Source: Gnetum montanum
Lineage: Eukaryota; Streptophyta; Gnetopsida; Gnetales; Gnetaceae
DNA length: 39,732 nucleotides
Direction: 5' to 3'
Assembly: GCA_015680685.1 (NCBI GenBank)
Contig: MNCI01030886.1
Location: 323,910-363,641, forward strand
Position numbers and translations under genes: made by a program. Numbering within the stretch: position 1 is the first letter of the stretch; each line of letters opens with the position of its first letter. Positions 9,975 to 20,217 of the stretch are shown in pieces. Under the pieces are notes generated by a model. That model had not been told where the DNA came from. It searched no databases and saw nothing but the letters and a program-made list of their open reading frames with translations.

Positions 9975-11582
9975 GATCGTGTTAGTCCGTTTGGACAGCT
10001 TCGGTGCCACGAGGACGCTTATGACCTGCTAGAGAATATTGGAATGGTCCCTGGCGATAAGGATATCATCATGGATTCTAGTCTAGATAAAAACACTTTC
10101 ATGCTTGATAATCCTGTGTTTGCTTCTTCAGATGTTAGAGTGAAAGACATTAAAAGAAAAATACAAATTTCAAATGTTAGGGCCGGTTACACCTCAGATT
10201 CATGGGACGCGCAGCCTGAGATCAATGCAGGAAACAAGCCCACATGGGATGCAGCCACAAATTTGAACTTCGAAAAAGAGGATATGGAAACTCCAGCAGG
10301 GTGGAAAATCTGTACCAATTCAGATTTACAAGATGTTGGGACATCCTCAAACTGGAAAGCGTCCGAAGATGCAGGTCCCGCATCGGGCTGGTAGTTGCCT
10401 CTGAATTCATCATTCATAGCAGAGCTACGGAACCAGGCAGACTCAGAGCCGTTAAAAGACACACACAATGGTTGGGCAATAAAACGTGATTTATAAAATG
10501 ATGATGTACACTTACATGTAGACCGTGGCTGGCATGACCATGCTGTTGGCAGCTGGGCAGAACCTGAATCACTCTGGAAACCAAATGCAGAGAATTGTTT
10601 GAAAAATTATCGAAGTGTTGACTGGCAGGAGAATAGAAATGCTCAGGCATGTCACACGCAATCGGATAAGGCGGTAAATATTAAGTCTGCTGCATGCGAA
10701 TCGAATTGGGTCTCTTCAACAGCGGCGGTCAGTACTGGAGGGGACTCGAAACAAGCAAGCACAAACATTGCAAGTTGGGATTCAAATTCGCTTCCGATCT
10801 CGGATTTTGACTCATTTTCTGGTCGCGGGGAGATTGAGGACACCACCGTTAAAAGCAGAACGTTGGAAGAAGATAACTGGAAAAGAGCATCTGCAACCTA
10901 TTCTTTTGTTGGTGGGAGTTCTGATTCTGCAGCGAACGTTGACAAAAATCCAACAAACACCGTTGAATGGTACAGGGGTATCCAGGAAGCCCGCAAAGCA
11001 AGGAACAGCTCAGTAAAACGTACATCAAATGAAATTAAATGCTTTGAAACCCCAGAAGGCAACGCCATGTGCAAGTTCAAGCCAACAGGTGCAAATTTAA
11101 CGCCGCTTCGGGCAAGGAAAACGATAGGAATAGAAGATAAAGGCTCTGAGAGCACGCAGAACGCTGGAGCTGTTAATGATCCAGACTTCTGGAACCGAAG
11201 CACACACGGGGAGGCAACAAGCGAACAGCCAGCATTGTGGGTTGGAGAAACATCCAGTCAGAAACCAGTCAGTCGAAACCAGCTGGGACAAGTGCGTGGA
11301 GACCTTTGAAGCAAACAAAGATTCCAGTGGATGGTCTGAGGAAGCTATCCTTGGCGACTGGGGCTCGCTTCCGAGTGAATATATACCGAACGATGTTGCT
11401 GGAGCCGGCCCCTCATCAAAACAACAACAACGAAGTTCGAGGAGAGATCCAAGAACCCAAAAAGATGCAAATGAGGATGGTCATCGTAGACGGTCTTTTA
11501 GACTTTCTCCAGAAGTGCAAGAAATGTTGAAGGAAGTACGTCCTTTGGCTGATTCCATGAAAAGAATTCTTCACCCCGGCAG
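9975..11582 (+). CDS. NRPE1: NRPE1 linker exon: W/GW-rich AGO-binding platform, with lesions
   Basis: Acceptor attcag before 9975 and donor GGCAG/gtaata after 11582. After about 70 codons of leader the exon becomes Trp-rich: AGWK, SGW, NGWA, RGWH, SGWS and DWGS give GW/WG pairs, and many other Trp occur in Ser/Asn/Asp surroundings (SNW, ASWD, DNWK, VEWY, DFWN). It then runs into FRLSPEVQEMLKEVRPLADS, the lead-in to DeCL. The GW context continues in the same frame on both sides of TAG 10392 and TAA 10494, so these are stops in old coding sequence. Both can come from C to T changes in Gln codons. At 11267-11274 a tandem agtcagtc moves the frame by one; downstream the frame is again the one that joins the next exon. 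Confidence 0.8.
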
Positions 11583-12214
11583 GTAATAATAAGTTGTTTG
11601 TTTAAGGCTTCGATTCATAAAGTTCATTTACCTCATTTTCGTTGGACAAGCACATTACAGTAGATGTGTTGGGTATTTGTCCGGACGGAATAAGAATCAG
11701 TGTTCAGTGGTCATAATGGTCGTGGAACTTTGGCCCGTTTAATCGATGTTTTGTAGGTTATAAACCTTCTTAGCGTTGAGAGTCACTGTATGACCCCGTA
11801 CGTTCTTGAAAAATATCATACTTCAACTCGACGATCTGAAGCACGTTACCTTTTGAACTAAACATGTTCGGCTTGATTCTTGAAAATTCTTGAAGCGGTG
11901 TCATCTAATGAATTTAGAATCTGTAATGTCTCCTTACTAGGCATTTTCCATACACAGACTATAGCACAGGACCAGAATGATTCGGATGATGTCTCTTATC
12001 CGAGGTTACAACCATCAGAATCGCAAATACTCTTGTACCTAACCCCCTATTTAAACTGCGGTTCCGTTGTGTCCAACTCGATTTTACTAAGTTCCTTCAC
12101 CTGTTTGATCTCTTTTTATCTCTTGGACTGATCAACTAAAGGTGAAAAAATATGCCTCGTTAGAAAAGAGGGTGACGACGTCTTCATTAACGGTTGTATT
12201 TTTTATCGTGACAG

Positions 12215-12329
12215 TTACGAGAATGGGGTGAGATTAAAGCCGGATGATCAGGCGGAGGTTCTTGACAAGGTTCTTGTCCACCATCCTAATGCAGAAAGCA
12301 AGCGAGGATGTGGTGTTGACTATATAATG
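12215..12329 (+). CDS. NRPE1: NRPE1 exon (DeCL domain, first half)
   Basis: Acceptor gtgacag before 12215, donor ATG/gtgcga after 12329. Its first base completes a codon split with the linker exon. It encodes YENGVRLKPDDQAEVLDKVL followed by HHPNAESKRGCGVDYIM. This is the first half of the DeCL (defective chloroplasts and leaves) domain, with the FHP/HHP and KxGxGVDxI signatures. Open and undamaged. Confidence 0.9.
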
Positions 12330-12568
12330 GTGCGATTTTTTCTACTCTGTTTTTGACCTTTGGGGATGTACTTTATAGATGTCTGTTAGGATGTATATGA
12401 GCGATTATTTTCTTCTCTTTTCTTGTTTTGCCCATGTAATAAATGGCAGTGCATGTAATATTCTTGGCGATGACAGAATACCTAGCTAATTCATTTTTTT
12501 ATTTGAATCTGAATTCGTTGTTTTTAAAAACGTTTACACTTAACTTTCGGTAAATTTTCTTGATGCAG

Positions 12569-12739
12569 ATTGACAACCATGAAAAATTTACTTCTACCAG
12601 ATGTTTCTTTGTCGTAAGAAAAGATGGGACCAAAACAGATTTTTCATACTTAAAGTGCTTGAAAACGCTTGTGAAAATGAAATATCCGAGTCACCCAGAT
12701 ATGTTTATCCAACACCATCTGAATCCTCCACAGAAGTAA
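12569..12739 (+). CDS. NRPE1: NRPE1 last exon (DeCL domain, second half, stop)
   Basis: Acceptor gatgcag before 12569; TAA stop at 12737-12739. It encodes IDNHEKFTSTRCFFVVRKDG followed by TDFSYLKCLKTLV and KYPSHPDMF. The RCFFV, DFSYxKCL and KYP motifs are typical of DeCL. The protein ends about 12 residues after the domain, without the long Gln/Ser tail of Arabidopsis NRPE1. Confidence 0.9.
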   Translation: MDNHEKFTSTRCFFVVRKDGTKTDFSYLKCLKTLVKMKYPSHPDMFIQHHLNPPQK

Positions 12740-14257
12740 TCAATACGTATGCATGGAATTTGTGCATGTAATATCTCCAGGCGTTTACCAGGATAGAATT
12801 GAAGGGCTAAATAATGTCCCCAAATTTTTGCTCAACCGCAGCATCTGGATTTCCCCTACTGTACAGTAAGTAAAACCCGACTCCTCTAAAAAGGTCCCCT
12901 TCCATAAAGGGCACACAGTTAATTATCGGTCTTTCTCAAGGAAACCTGACGTTGTAACATTCTTCTTCATTTTTGGCCTTTATACGGCATGTTGTTCGAT
13001 ATGAGCGAGAATACCAGAACATTCTAAAATGCATCTGACAGCATTTCATGAGTTTGTTTTTTTGACTGGTTCAACTTTTACAGAAAGTACAATCATAAAC
13101 AAAGAATACCATTCTCCTATTTGTAAGAGCGCCTGTTGGCCTTTATTTAGCTATTCGTAGCTTGAAACTACAATGATCGAAATAGTTAGGCGTACCAAGA
13201 TGTTGACGATATTACCATTTTTATTTTACCTTTTTATCTGCATCACGTTTAACCAGCCTTTTTCACGTTATTATTATTATTATTTTGTATTTTCTGTGCG
13301 AGGATTTGGGTCTATAAATTGCGAATGGAGATCGACCTGGGTTAAAGTGGAAGCCCAAAAGCCAAAAATGAGAACTTATATTCGTTTTCTCTTTCCATTA
13401 TTCAAAATAATGTGCCACTTAGTATAATTATACAGAAGCACAGTTTTGTTCATACCCAAAGCAATGAGGTTACTGAATTTTTTAAAATTTAGACTATTTT
13501 GATTTTAAGATGCAGTTATTATCCAATTTGTGAAATTGAATTACTGAATATGACTCGTAAAATGCAAGTTCTACGCTTTAATCAACAAGGGATAACTCTA
13601 TGAGATCTCTTATGATTTAAGTACATTGATAATTATCTAAATACCTGTTATGATTTCTACATTCACTTTTTTTTATTGATTTTTACAAAAATATTTGTAA
13701 TGTTTAAGAGTGGATACAGAAAATCTACACATTTTTCAAATCCTAAATTTTCTATTTTAAATATTCCTATGAAACTATATTTAGAATTAATCTAGGGTTC
13801 TGAAGTACCAAATGTGGAAAGGGTTGCCTACGCATATGCCATCTCACAAGGTTTCCTTGATACTTGGAATTTTTATAGGAGTATGAAAAAATGGAGGACT
13901 TTGTACCATCCATGTCTTTCAACTCAAGGAAAAAGCACCTTACCATCACTCCCAATGACCAATGATGATCCTTGATGATGATCCTTGTGAATGCATCAAA
14001 TGTGACATAAAAAAATGGTCAACCTAAGTTTTTATACACTTATACTAGCTCAAATTCAATGAATGACACAATTATTCTTTTTCTATACAAAAATGTTTTC
14101 ATTGGTAAATTTCTTAGTATTTTAACTTGAAAAAAAAAAGGTTTAGATGAATTATATTTAAGCTCTTTTGTTTCCTAAGCTCATATGTGTTGTTATCTTT
14201 TAATGAATTTGCACAGAATCCTTATATAAAGACTTTGAACACCTAAAAAAAATGTGT
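12740..14257. other. NRPE1 3' flank and intergenic DNA
   Basis: The 3' untranslated region probably covers the first few hundred bases; I cannot place the poly(A) site. The rest is AT-rich with no credible exon. A TTA/ATT microsatellite lies at about 13268-13284. Confidence 0.5.
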
Positions 14258-14345
14258 TAGCTTAGTGATAAGACTTTTGATTTGGAAATTTCAAGTTATG
14301 GGTTTGATTTGATAGGCAAAACTAAGTTATAAAGTTCTAATTGGA
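14258..14345 (+). repeat. tRNA-derived SINE-like fragment
   Basis: gtgttagcttagtgataagac (A-box-like) and gttatgggtttgatttg (B-box-like) are spaced as in tRNA-derived SINEs. The stretch aligns with 34127-34235 (gtgttaacctagtga..., tttggtaattccaag, tgtgtttgagtttg) apart from an insertion there. It is too degenerate to be a tRNA gene. Confidence 0.45.
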
Positions 14346-14937
14346 CTATATGTCTTATTAGAACATGTGCTCAAGTTATTCTTCTAAAAACAATAATAGT
14401 TATTTTACAAATTAGGTGGTATGCTAAGAGAAATTATATCATCATTAATTAAGAAAATGATTAGTGGATTAAATACCATCATAGGTTATGGAGTTTGAGC
14501 ATAAAGATTTCCCTCTCTTAAAAAAGGCTAATAATGATTAAGTGATGAAGTAATGGTGATGTAGATTATATGCCACCAATTTTTCATATTCTTTTAAATA
14601 CTAATATATTGTCATAGCTTTCTATTGCTACCTCAAATCTTTTAGCTATTTTATGTTCAAACACAAATGTTGAAAGTGATATAAATGTTGTTCACATGAG
14701 GGCCATCCTCCTAACTAATATTTTTTTTTTTGATTTTTCAAAAATACATGGAAGGATTTTCCTTTCCATGTTATTTTTAATGTTCTCTACCAAGTGTTAA
14801 GTTTGTCATGTACTTTGAATATTTTTCTTTTCCTTATTATCAATATTATTTTTCTAGGATAGTTTGATTTTAGAGTACCAAATCTTGAGTTGAACCTCTA
14901 GAGAAATGGTTGGTTCATAGTTTAGTTACTTTTTAAT

Positions 14938-15503
14938 TAATGAGGAATGGTACACCCAACCATACGAATCACTAAGGCATTACACGTGATTCGGTTGAAT
15001 TTTGTGGACCTATAGCTATCTTGTACACTAGTTTCTCTAAAAAGTGAAACAACATTGAGAACATTCGTTGTCTTCCCAACTACACTTGTGAGGCTCAAGG
15101 GTATGGTTTTAAGTGTAATTGAGGTATATGAATTTTTGTCGTTTTATATTTTATAGATATAATTTCCTACAATAAGAATAAGGGTAGAGTAGATTGAAAA
15201 CTAATGTCTAGTGTCTATCTAGCCTAACACAAGTAATCACCCCACTTTCTTGAACATATCTTGAATACATATTGCATTGTTGGGCTACCAAACGTTAAGC
15301 ATTGTTGGGTTATCAAGTACTATATGAATGCTCAAAGTGGTCATGCTCATGTTCATTAATTGCTAAAAATAAATTGCTTAATGAAATGCATTAAAGTAAA
15401 AAACAAGAAAGTAGAATGCAATAAAGAAAATATTAAGCTATTCTCAATGCTACAAGGATTACCAAAAGAGTTCATTTTATTCCCGTCACACTGATGTGCT
15501 CAG
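14938..15503 (-). repeat. 3' LTR of the old element, left part
   Basis: Aligns with the beginning of the LTRs at 23692 and 32791: ccaaccatacgaat, ttacacgtgat, acaagtaatcacccc, a pair of 'gggttaccaag'-like blocks near 15280-15320, and gatgtgctcag at its end. With 16472-16752 it makes an LTR of about 847 bp, the same length as its relatives (831 and 845). Confidence 0.8.
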
Positions 15504-16471
15504 TGTTGAGGCCAACCTCACCCATGCTAGGCATAGGGCCTTGTTTGAACAAGTTTTGTATTTTAAAAAAATAATAAAAAAAGAATAATAAAAATAAATA
15601 AATAAAAAATTTAAAAATAGAGCACCATGAGCTTGCATATGGCCATTGTTCATGTGCTGGTGGGCTTCGTTGGCCCATAAACAACAGATTTTTAAAAATA
15701 GTTGAACAAGCATCCATTCGAACATGACTCATGACCCATGACGATGATCCTCTTTTGTTTTTTTTTTCTTTTTTTCAGCAACAATATGAGAAAAAGGCAA
15801 AAATAATACATGGCAGGGCCAGAGTTTTCTCCCGTAGGGCCATTATAAAGAGGGAGGAAGCCAGAGTTTAGAGGAGGAGAGGGGGGGAGTCGGCAGCCAG
15901 CGCCTACGCCTATTCTTTGACGACGATCAAGGGATTTTCGGTTCACCACCGGAGAGGATTTTCTGTTCAACAGGAGGATTTTCTGTTCACCACCAGAGGA
16001 TTTTTTGTTCACCACCAAAGGATTTTCTGTTCAAACATCGAGCATTTTTTTTGTTCAAGAGCTGCAAGTCTCTCGTACAGATAAAACTGCGATGTTCAAG
16101 CTGTTGCAGCGAATGGGGTGGCAGACAACGGAGATCCTGAGTAGAACCTGAAACGTAGAGCCCGAGAAAAACTTTAATTTAATTTCTATTTTGTTTCGTA
16201 TTGATTATTGTACTCAAAAAAGTGCACAAATATTTAATTTTGATTTTTAATTATTTTACTATGTTTTTAAAGATATAATATAACTTTTCTAAAATCAAAT
16301 TTAAGTTTTTAATATTTTGCTTAAAAATATTATTATTATTGTTTTGTTCCATAGCCCTTTCCAGCTGAGACTATTCCCAGGTTTCTGTACCCATACGGGA
16401 GGCGCCCTAGGCGATAGTCTCCTAAAACGAGTTTTCACAGGTGTTCGCGTGTCCAAATTTAAGCATTAACA
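15504..16471 (+). mobile_element. Solo LTR nested in another LTR
   Basis: This 968-bp block interrupts the family alignment exactly between CTCAG and CTCAA. It begins TGTTGAGG and ends TTAACA, a short inverted repeat of TG...CA type as in LTRs. It is flanked by a 5-bp target duplication, ctcag (15499-15503) and ctcaa (16472-16476), with one transition. The intact relatives read gctcaggtac at this spot, so the target is known. Inside are a TATA-like cattataaag at 15841-15850, a ~22-bp tandem repeat at 15931-16055, and an 8-bp inverted repeat (gagactat 16367-16374 / atagtctc 16414-16421). No internal domain, PBS or second LTR is present, which fits LTR-LTR recombination. The strand is inferred from the TATA box only. 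Confidence 0.75.
15931..16055 (+). repeat. Six-copy ~22-bp tandem repeat
   Basis: Units of the form aggattttctgttcaccacc begin at about 15931, 15955, 15975, 15997, 16019 and 16041 (spacing 20-24). The last copy is degenerate. Because unit lengths are not multiples of three, a coding role is unlikely. They lie 90-200 bases after the TATA-like box of the solo LTR. Confidence 0.8.
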
Positions 16472-16752
16472 CTCAAGTACATCAGTGTTCAAACAAAGAA
16501 CCGTACACACTTTAGACTCCTTCTGTGGGCTCTCAAAAAATATTCTAACTTTGAGGAAAATAAATTGTAAGAGCTTCGCTACCTTGCTTAAAAACTGAAA
16601 ACTAAAACTATTCAAAATTGACTCAAAACGGGAGCCCAGGCGTGGTATTTATAGACTTGGGGAATGTACCTTGATGTTAGACCAAGGCCACGACGTCACA
16701 TACATTATGTCACATACCCGACGTTGTGGCCAACACAAATGATCATTTATCA
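16472..16752 (-). repeat. 3' LTR of the old element, right part
   Basis: Continues the family LTR after the solo LTR: ctcctt-tgtgggctctca, attctaactttgagg and ggtatttatagacttgg match the relatives. It ends in TTATCA at 16752, directly followed by the tacccccac PPT complement. It carries an inverted repeat around ACGT cores, ggccacgacgtc (16686-16697) and gacgttgtggcc (16720-16731). Confidence 0.8.
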
Positions 16753-17940
16753 TACCCCCACAACTGAATGAAAACTCGTCTCAAGTGAAGAACAGGAGAA
16801 ACAAGTTCTTTACAATATAACATATTGGGTAGGTATGGGATCATTAACTGACATGACAAACTAAATCAGATGAAATAGACATACAGACTTTGAGTGCTCA
16901 AGTGTATGGGATTACAATTTTTACAACAATGGATGTTCATGAGAAGAGGAGTGAGCACCCTGGAGAATATTGACATCCAACACCTCTTGGCAGAAGGAGA
17001 ATGAGAGAGAGAGAAGAGATCCTTCGATCATGAATGGTCCTCATTGTGTGGTACTGCTGCATCATCCTTGGTGAAAATAGTCCTGCTTCCAGTCCATGCT
17101 TCCCATTGTAATCACAATAGGATCATGAATTAGTATGCAATATGTAACACATAACTATTAAATGCCTTGTCTCGTCGGTGATTACACTCGGCTAAGTTGT
17201 GATTGTGGTAGATTGGTTTCTTTGGTAGTGTTAGCGGGAAGGCTGATAGATAAGGTTAATTAAATTAAGCAATTCATTAAATTCGAAAAGGTTCAATACA
17301 AGGAAATATTTGAAGAGGATATAAGAATTCACAACAATGAAAAGAAGAGTTCACTAAAACTTGTTGTGAAGATGTGTACAATTGGATGTCATTGATGGGG
17401 TAAACAGAAATAATTTGATTGTAAAAATGCCTAAGGGTAAAGAACTTAACTAACCCAACCAAAAGATATGCAAGTGGGTCCTCCCCAAAGTAGGTACAGG
17501 TCTTTTATGCCCTTGCATAACTTTAAACCAAAGAGCCTGTGGGCTCCTTGGATGATTAATGGTTACAGAAGGTTAAGTACAAAAACCTGGAAGTAACTAA
17601 CTAAGAATTCTGACACATCAAACTAGGACGTTGAACCAAAACATAAAACCAGTAGTGAGGTGAAACATGGAAAGCATAGATTGATAAGAAAGAGAGGGTG
17701 AAATGGAGTTCCTAATTATAGTCACATGAAATCCCTTGTGGATTTTGTGCTTAAATGACTTGATAGGATCCATCCTTAGTCTAGACCAAAACCAACCACT
17801 TTCAATGACTTTGCATCGACATTCTAAGACCAATCCACTCCCTGAGACACAAAAGTGATTCCACAGAACAACCACTATTCTAAATTAGAGAAGAACCAGG
17901 AAGTGAGGAAGGGCCTTAGTTAGAGAAGATAAGTCCCATA
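16753..17940. other. Non-coding 3' region of the old element
   Basis: Homologous to 24537-25830 of the complete element, beginning with the PPT (tacccccac at 16753-16761) and including a GA-rich run (about 17002-17016), the 'cattgatggggtaaa' segment near 17390 and the 'ggtcct.cccaaagta' segment near 17476. No convincing gene. Confidence 0.65.
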
Positions 17941-17964
17941 ACCAGTGCTTGTAGCTCTTTTATT

Positions 17965-18295
17965 CTGTCTAAGGGGTGTGCTTTGAATTCCCATTGTTGT
18001 TTTTTTTCTTTTTTGAGATGGGAACCACACCAGGCAAATACATATGCATTTATTTTGTCCAAGGGGTATGCTTTGAATTCCCATTATTGTTTTTTTTTTT
18101 TTGAAATGGAAACCACACCATGCAAAGACACATGCATTTATTTTGTCTAAGGGGTGTGCTTTGAATCCTTGTCTTTTTTTTCCTTGATGAGAACCACACC
18201 ATGCGAGGACGTATGCATTTATTTTGTCCAAGGGGTGTGCTTTGAATTCTCATCATTTTTTTATGAGAACCACATCATGCAAGGACTTATCCAAC
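17965..18295 (-). repeat. Four-copy ~88-bp tandem repeat
   Basis: aaggggtgtgctttgaat (one copy with gtatg) occurs at 17971, 18061, 18149 and 18230. Each is followed by a T-rich run, then gagaaccacaccatgc-like sequence and a gcatttattttgtc linker. Spacings are 90, 88 and 81. The complete relative has only one copy, at about 25845-25905. Confidence 0.9.
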
Positions 18296-19294
18296 TTTCT
18301 TTATTGATTGGCACGGAATGATAAGAGATTCATGGAAACACACATGCATCCAGGCAAACAGAAAAGTACAAAAAATACCAAATCCCCTTGAAGCCACACC
18401 CTATTCAAACCTTTGAATCCTTCCCAATTCTGGAAACTACCAAAGCCACAAATTTATTAAAGTTTTATTAGTGAAAAAGGGACTACACGTTTCCAAAACA
18501 AGGAAAACCATAAAGTGTGTGGATGGGTGGATGTTGTGGACTCACTACCTATTACATAAAAAAAGCCATGTCCTAATTATCTGTAACGAAATTCAAAGCT
18601 AGAAACTAGAGACCAATAATCAAATAACAAAAAATAGTACATACCACCATCAAGTAATGCATTACCAATGTACCTAGCACATATTAACAAAAAGTTAGAA
18701 AATCATACCAAATAAAAGAAAATATAGAAGAAAGTGTAAATTATTCAAGAAATATCAAATGTACTAATGATGGTGTAAAACAGAAATTAAAAAGATTAAT
18801 AACATAAAAACAAAAAGATGTAAAACAAAGAACATGTAAAACAAAAAGTTGTAAAATGAAAAATATTTTAAACAAAAAAGTTGAAAAAATTGAGGAGCCA
18901 CTTGAATGGTTAGCATGGTTGGCCATCTCCCCCATGACTAGGTTGAAAGGAAGAGATTCGAAATATGAAGCATGGTTGTCTATCTGATGAGGTTGTTGTT
19001 GTGTTAGCTAGCGTATGCTCATGGAAAGGCTTAATTTGTTGAATGTTGACTAGCTATTCCTTATTTGGGCTCTCAAGTTTATAAATCATCATGGGCCTTG
19101 AAGGAGAAGTCTCGTAAATGATATAAGGTCCTTCCCACAACATTTGGAACTTAGTTCATTGAGGTACATGTGTGGGGTTCCAATAGAGAGGCTTATCTCT
19201 TGGTTGAAATTTAACTTTTCTAATTTTTAGGTCATGAAGCTTTTTGTTATAAGCCTTGTGTAACTCATTAGATGATAAGGCCACAAATCAATTT

Positions 19295-20170
19295 TCATCT
19301 AGTAGGTTGAGATTCATTAATCTTCCTTTTTTGAGCTAGACTTAAGTCAAGGTCAAGGTTAAGGTCACAAGTTGTTGAAAGTGTACGGAGTTTAGATTGA
19401 ATAGGAAGTGTTGGTAGTTTGCCGTACACAAGTTCATAGGGAGAGTAGCCTATAGGAAGTTTCCAAGTTGAGTGGTAGGCCCAAAGAGCATCATTCAATT
19501 TTGTGCTCCAATCCTTTCTATACTTGCTAACAGTTCTTGTTAGTATCCTTGTGATTTCCCTATTAGTAACCTCAGCTTGACCATTAGCTTGGGGATGGTA
19601 AGGTATTGTGAGTTTTTGTTCAACCCCCAAGTGTTGCATAAGCTTTCGAAAAGTAGTGCTTGTAATACGAGTTCCATTGTCAGAAATTAATGCACATGGC
19701 ACACCAAACCTGTTTACAATGTTTTGTTGTACAAATCAAGCAGCAGTAGAAGATGTATAGTCAATGACAGCTACTACTTTTGCCCATTTCATACAATAGT
19801 CAATAGCAACTATGATGTACACCTTTACATTTGACATGGGCGTGATGGAACTCATAAAATCAATGCATCAAATGTTGAATGGTTCTAATGGTTGAATCCA
19901 TTGTTAAGGTCCCTCCATTCAAGTAGTCATTCCACCATCCTGTTGGCATCATTCACAAGAGCGAATGAAATGGTGAGCATCCCTAAAGAGTGTTTGCCAA
20001 TAGTACCTTGCCATCAGGATTTTAATGACCGTGCATCTCCCAGCATAATGTCCTCCACAAGGACCTTCATGAGCATCTTGGAGCACATGCAGTTGATCAG
20101 CATCAAGGACACACCAACGAACCAAGCCATCAGCACACACCTTGTAGAGTGTTCGTTGATCTCCATGAAG
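19295..20170 (-). pseudogene. Ty3/gypsy integrase (old element)
   Basis: On the minus strand the zinc-binding HHCC region comes first (HEGPCGGHY ... HHFIRSCE, 20070-19950). The catalytic core follows: VAIDYCMKWAK with Asp 1 (codon at 19799-19801), ALISDNGTRI with Asp 2, and YHPQANGQAEVTNREI with the Glu, then WAYHSTWK and GYSPYELVYGKLP. All three catalytic acids are kept. The core from 19702 to 19295 is open for 135 codons, but stops separate it from the HHCC part. A tail remnant continues to about 18741. Confidence 0.88.
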
Positions 20171-20217
20171 TGCTTTACCTAGTGAAGAAACTATTTTTAA
20201 CTTTGGTGGTCCAACAC

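Larger units (their letters stand above)
8836..12739 (+). pseudogene. NRPE1: RNA polymerase V largest subunit, 3' part, with disabling lesions
   Basis: Six exons with GT-AG borders encode, in order, the end of the polymerase largest-subunit domain, a W/GW-rich linker and a DeCL domain. This arrangement is specific to NRPE1; NRPD1 of Pol IV has DeCL but no long GW linker. Pol V transcribes target loci in RNA-directed DNA methylation, and the linker docks ARGONAUTE4-type proteins. The first visible exon starts in mid-codon, so the catalytic exons lie further left, outside the window, or are missing. Exons 1-3, 5 and 6 are open. The linker exon has TAG at 10392-10394, TAA at 10494-10496 and a 4-bp duplication at 11267-11274. 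As read, this is a pseudogene or an allele that needs unusual splicing; assembly error is less likely because there are three lesions. Confidence 0.85.

Noticed and set aside
11880-12131. Open stretch of 83 codons between NRPE1 exons
   Set aside because: It lies in the intron between the linker and DeCL exons, which join in frame without it; no domain.
15692-16018. Minus-strand frame with repeated NRKSSPVV-like text
   Set aside because: It is the translation of the 22-bp repeat, whose unit length is not a multiple of three; stops bound it and no domain appears.
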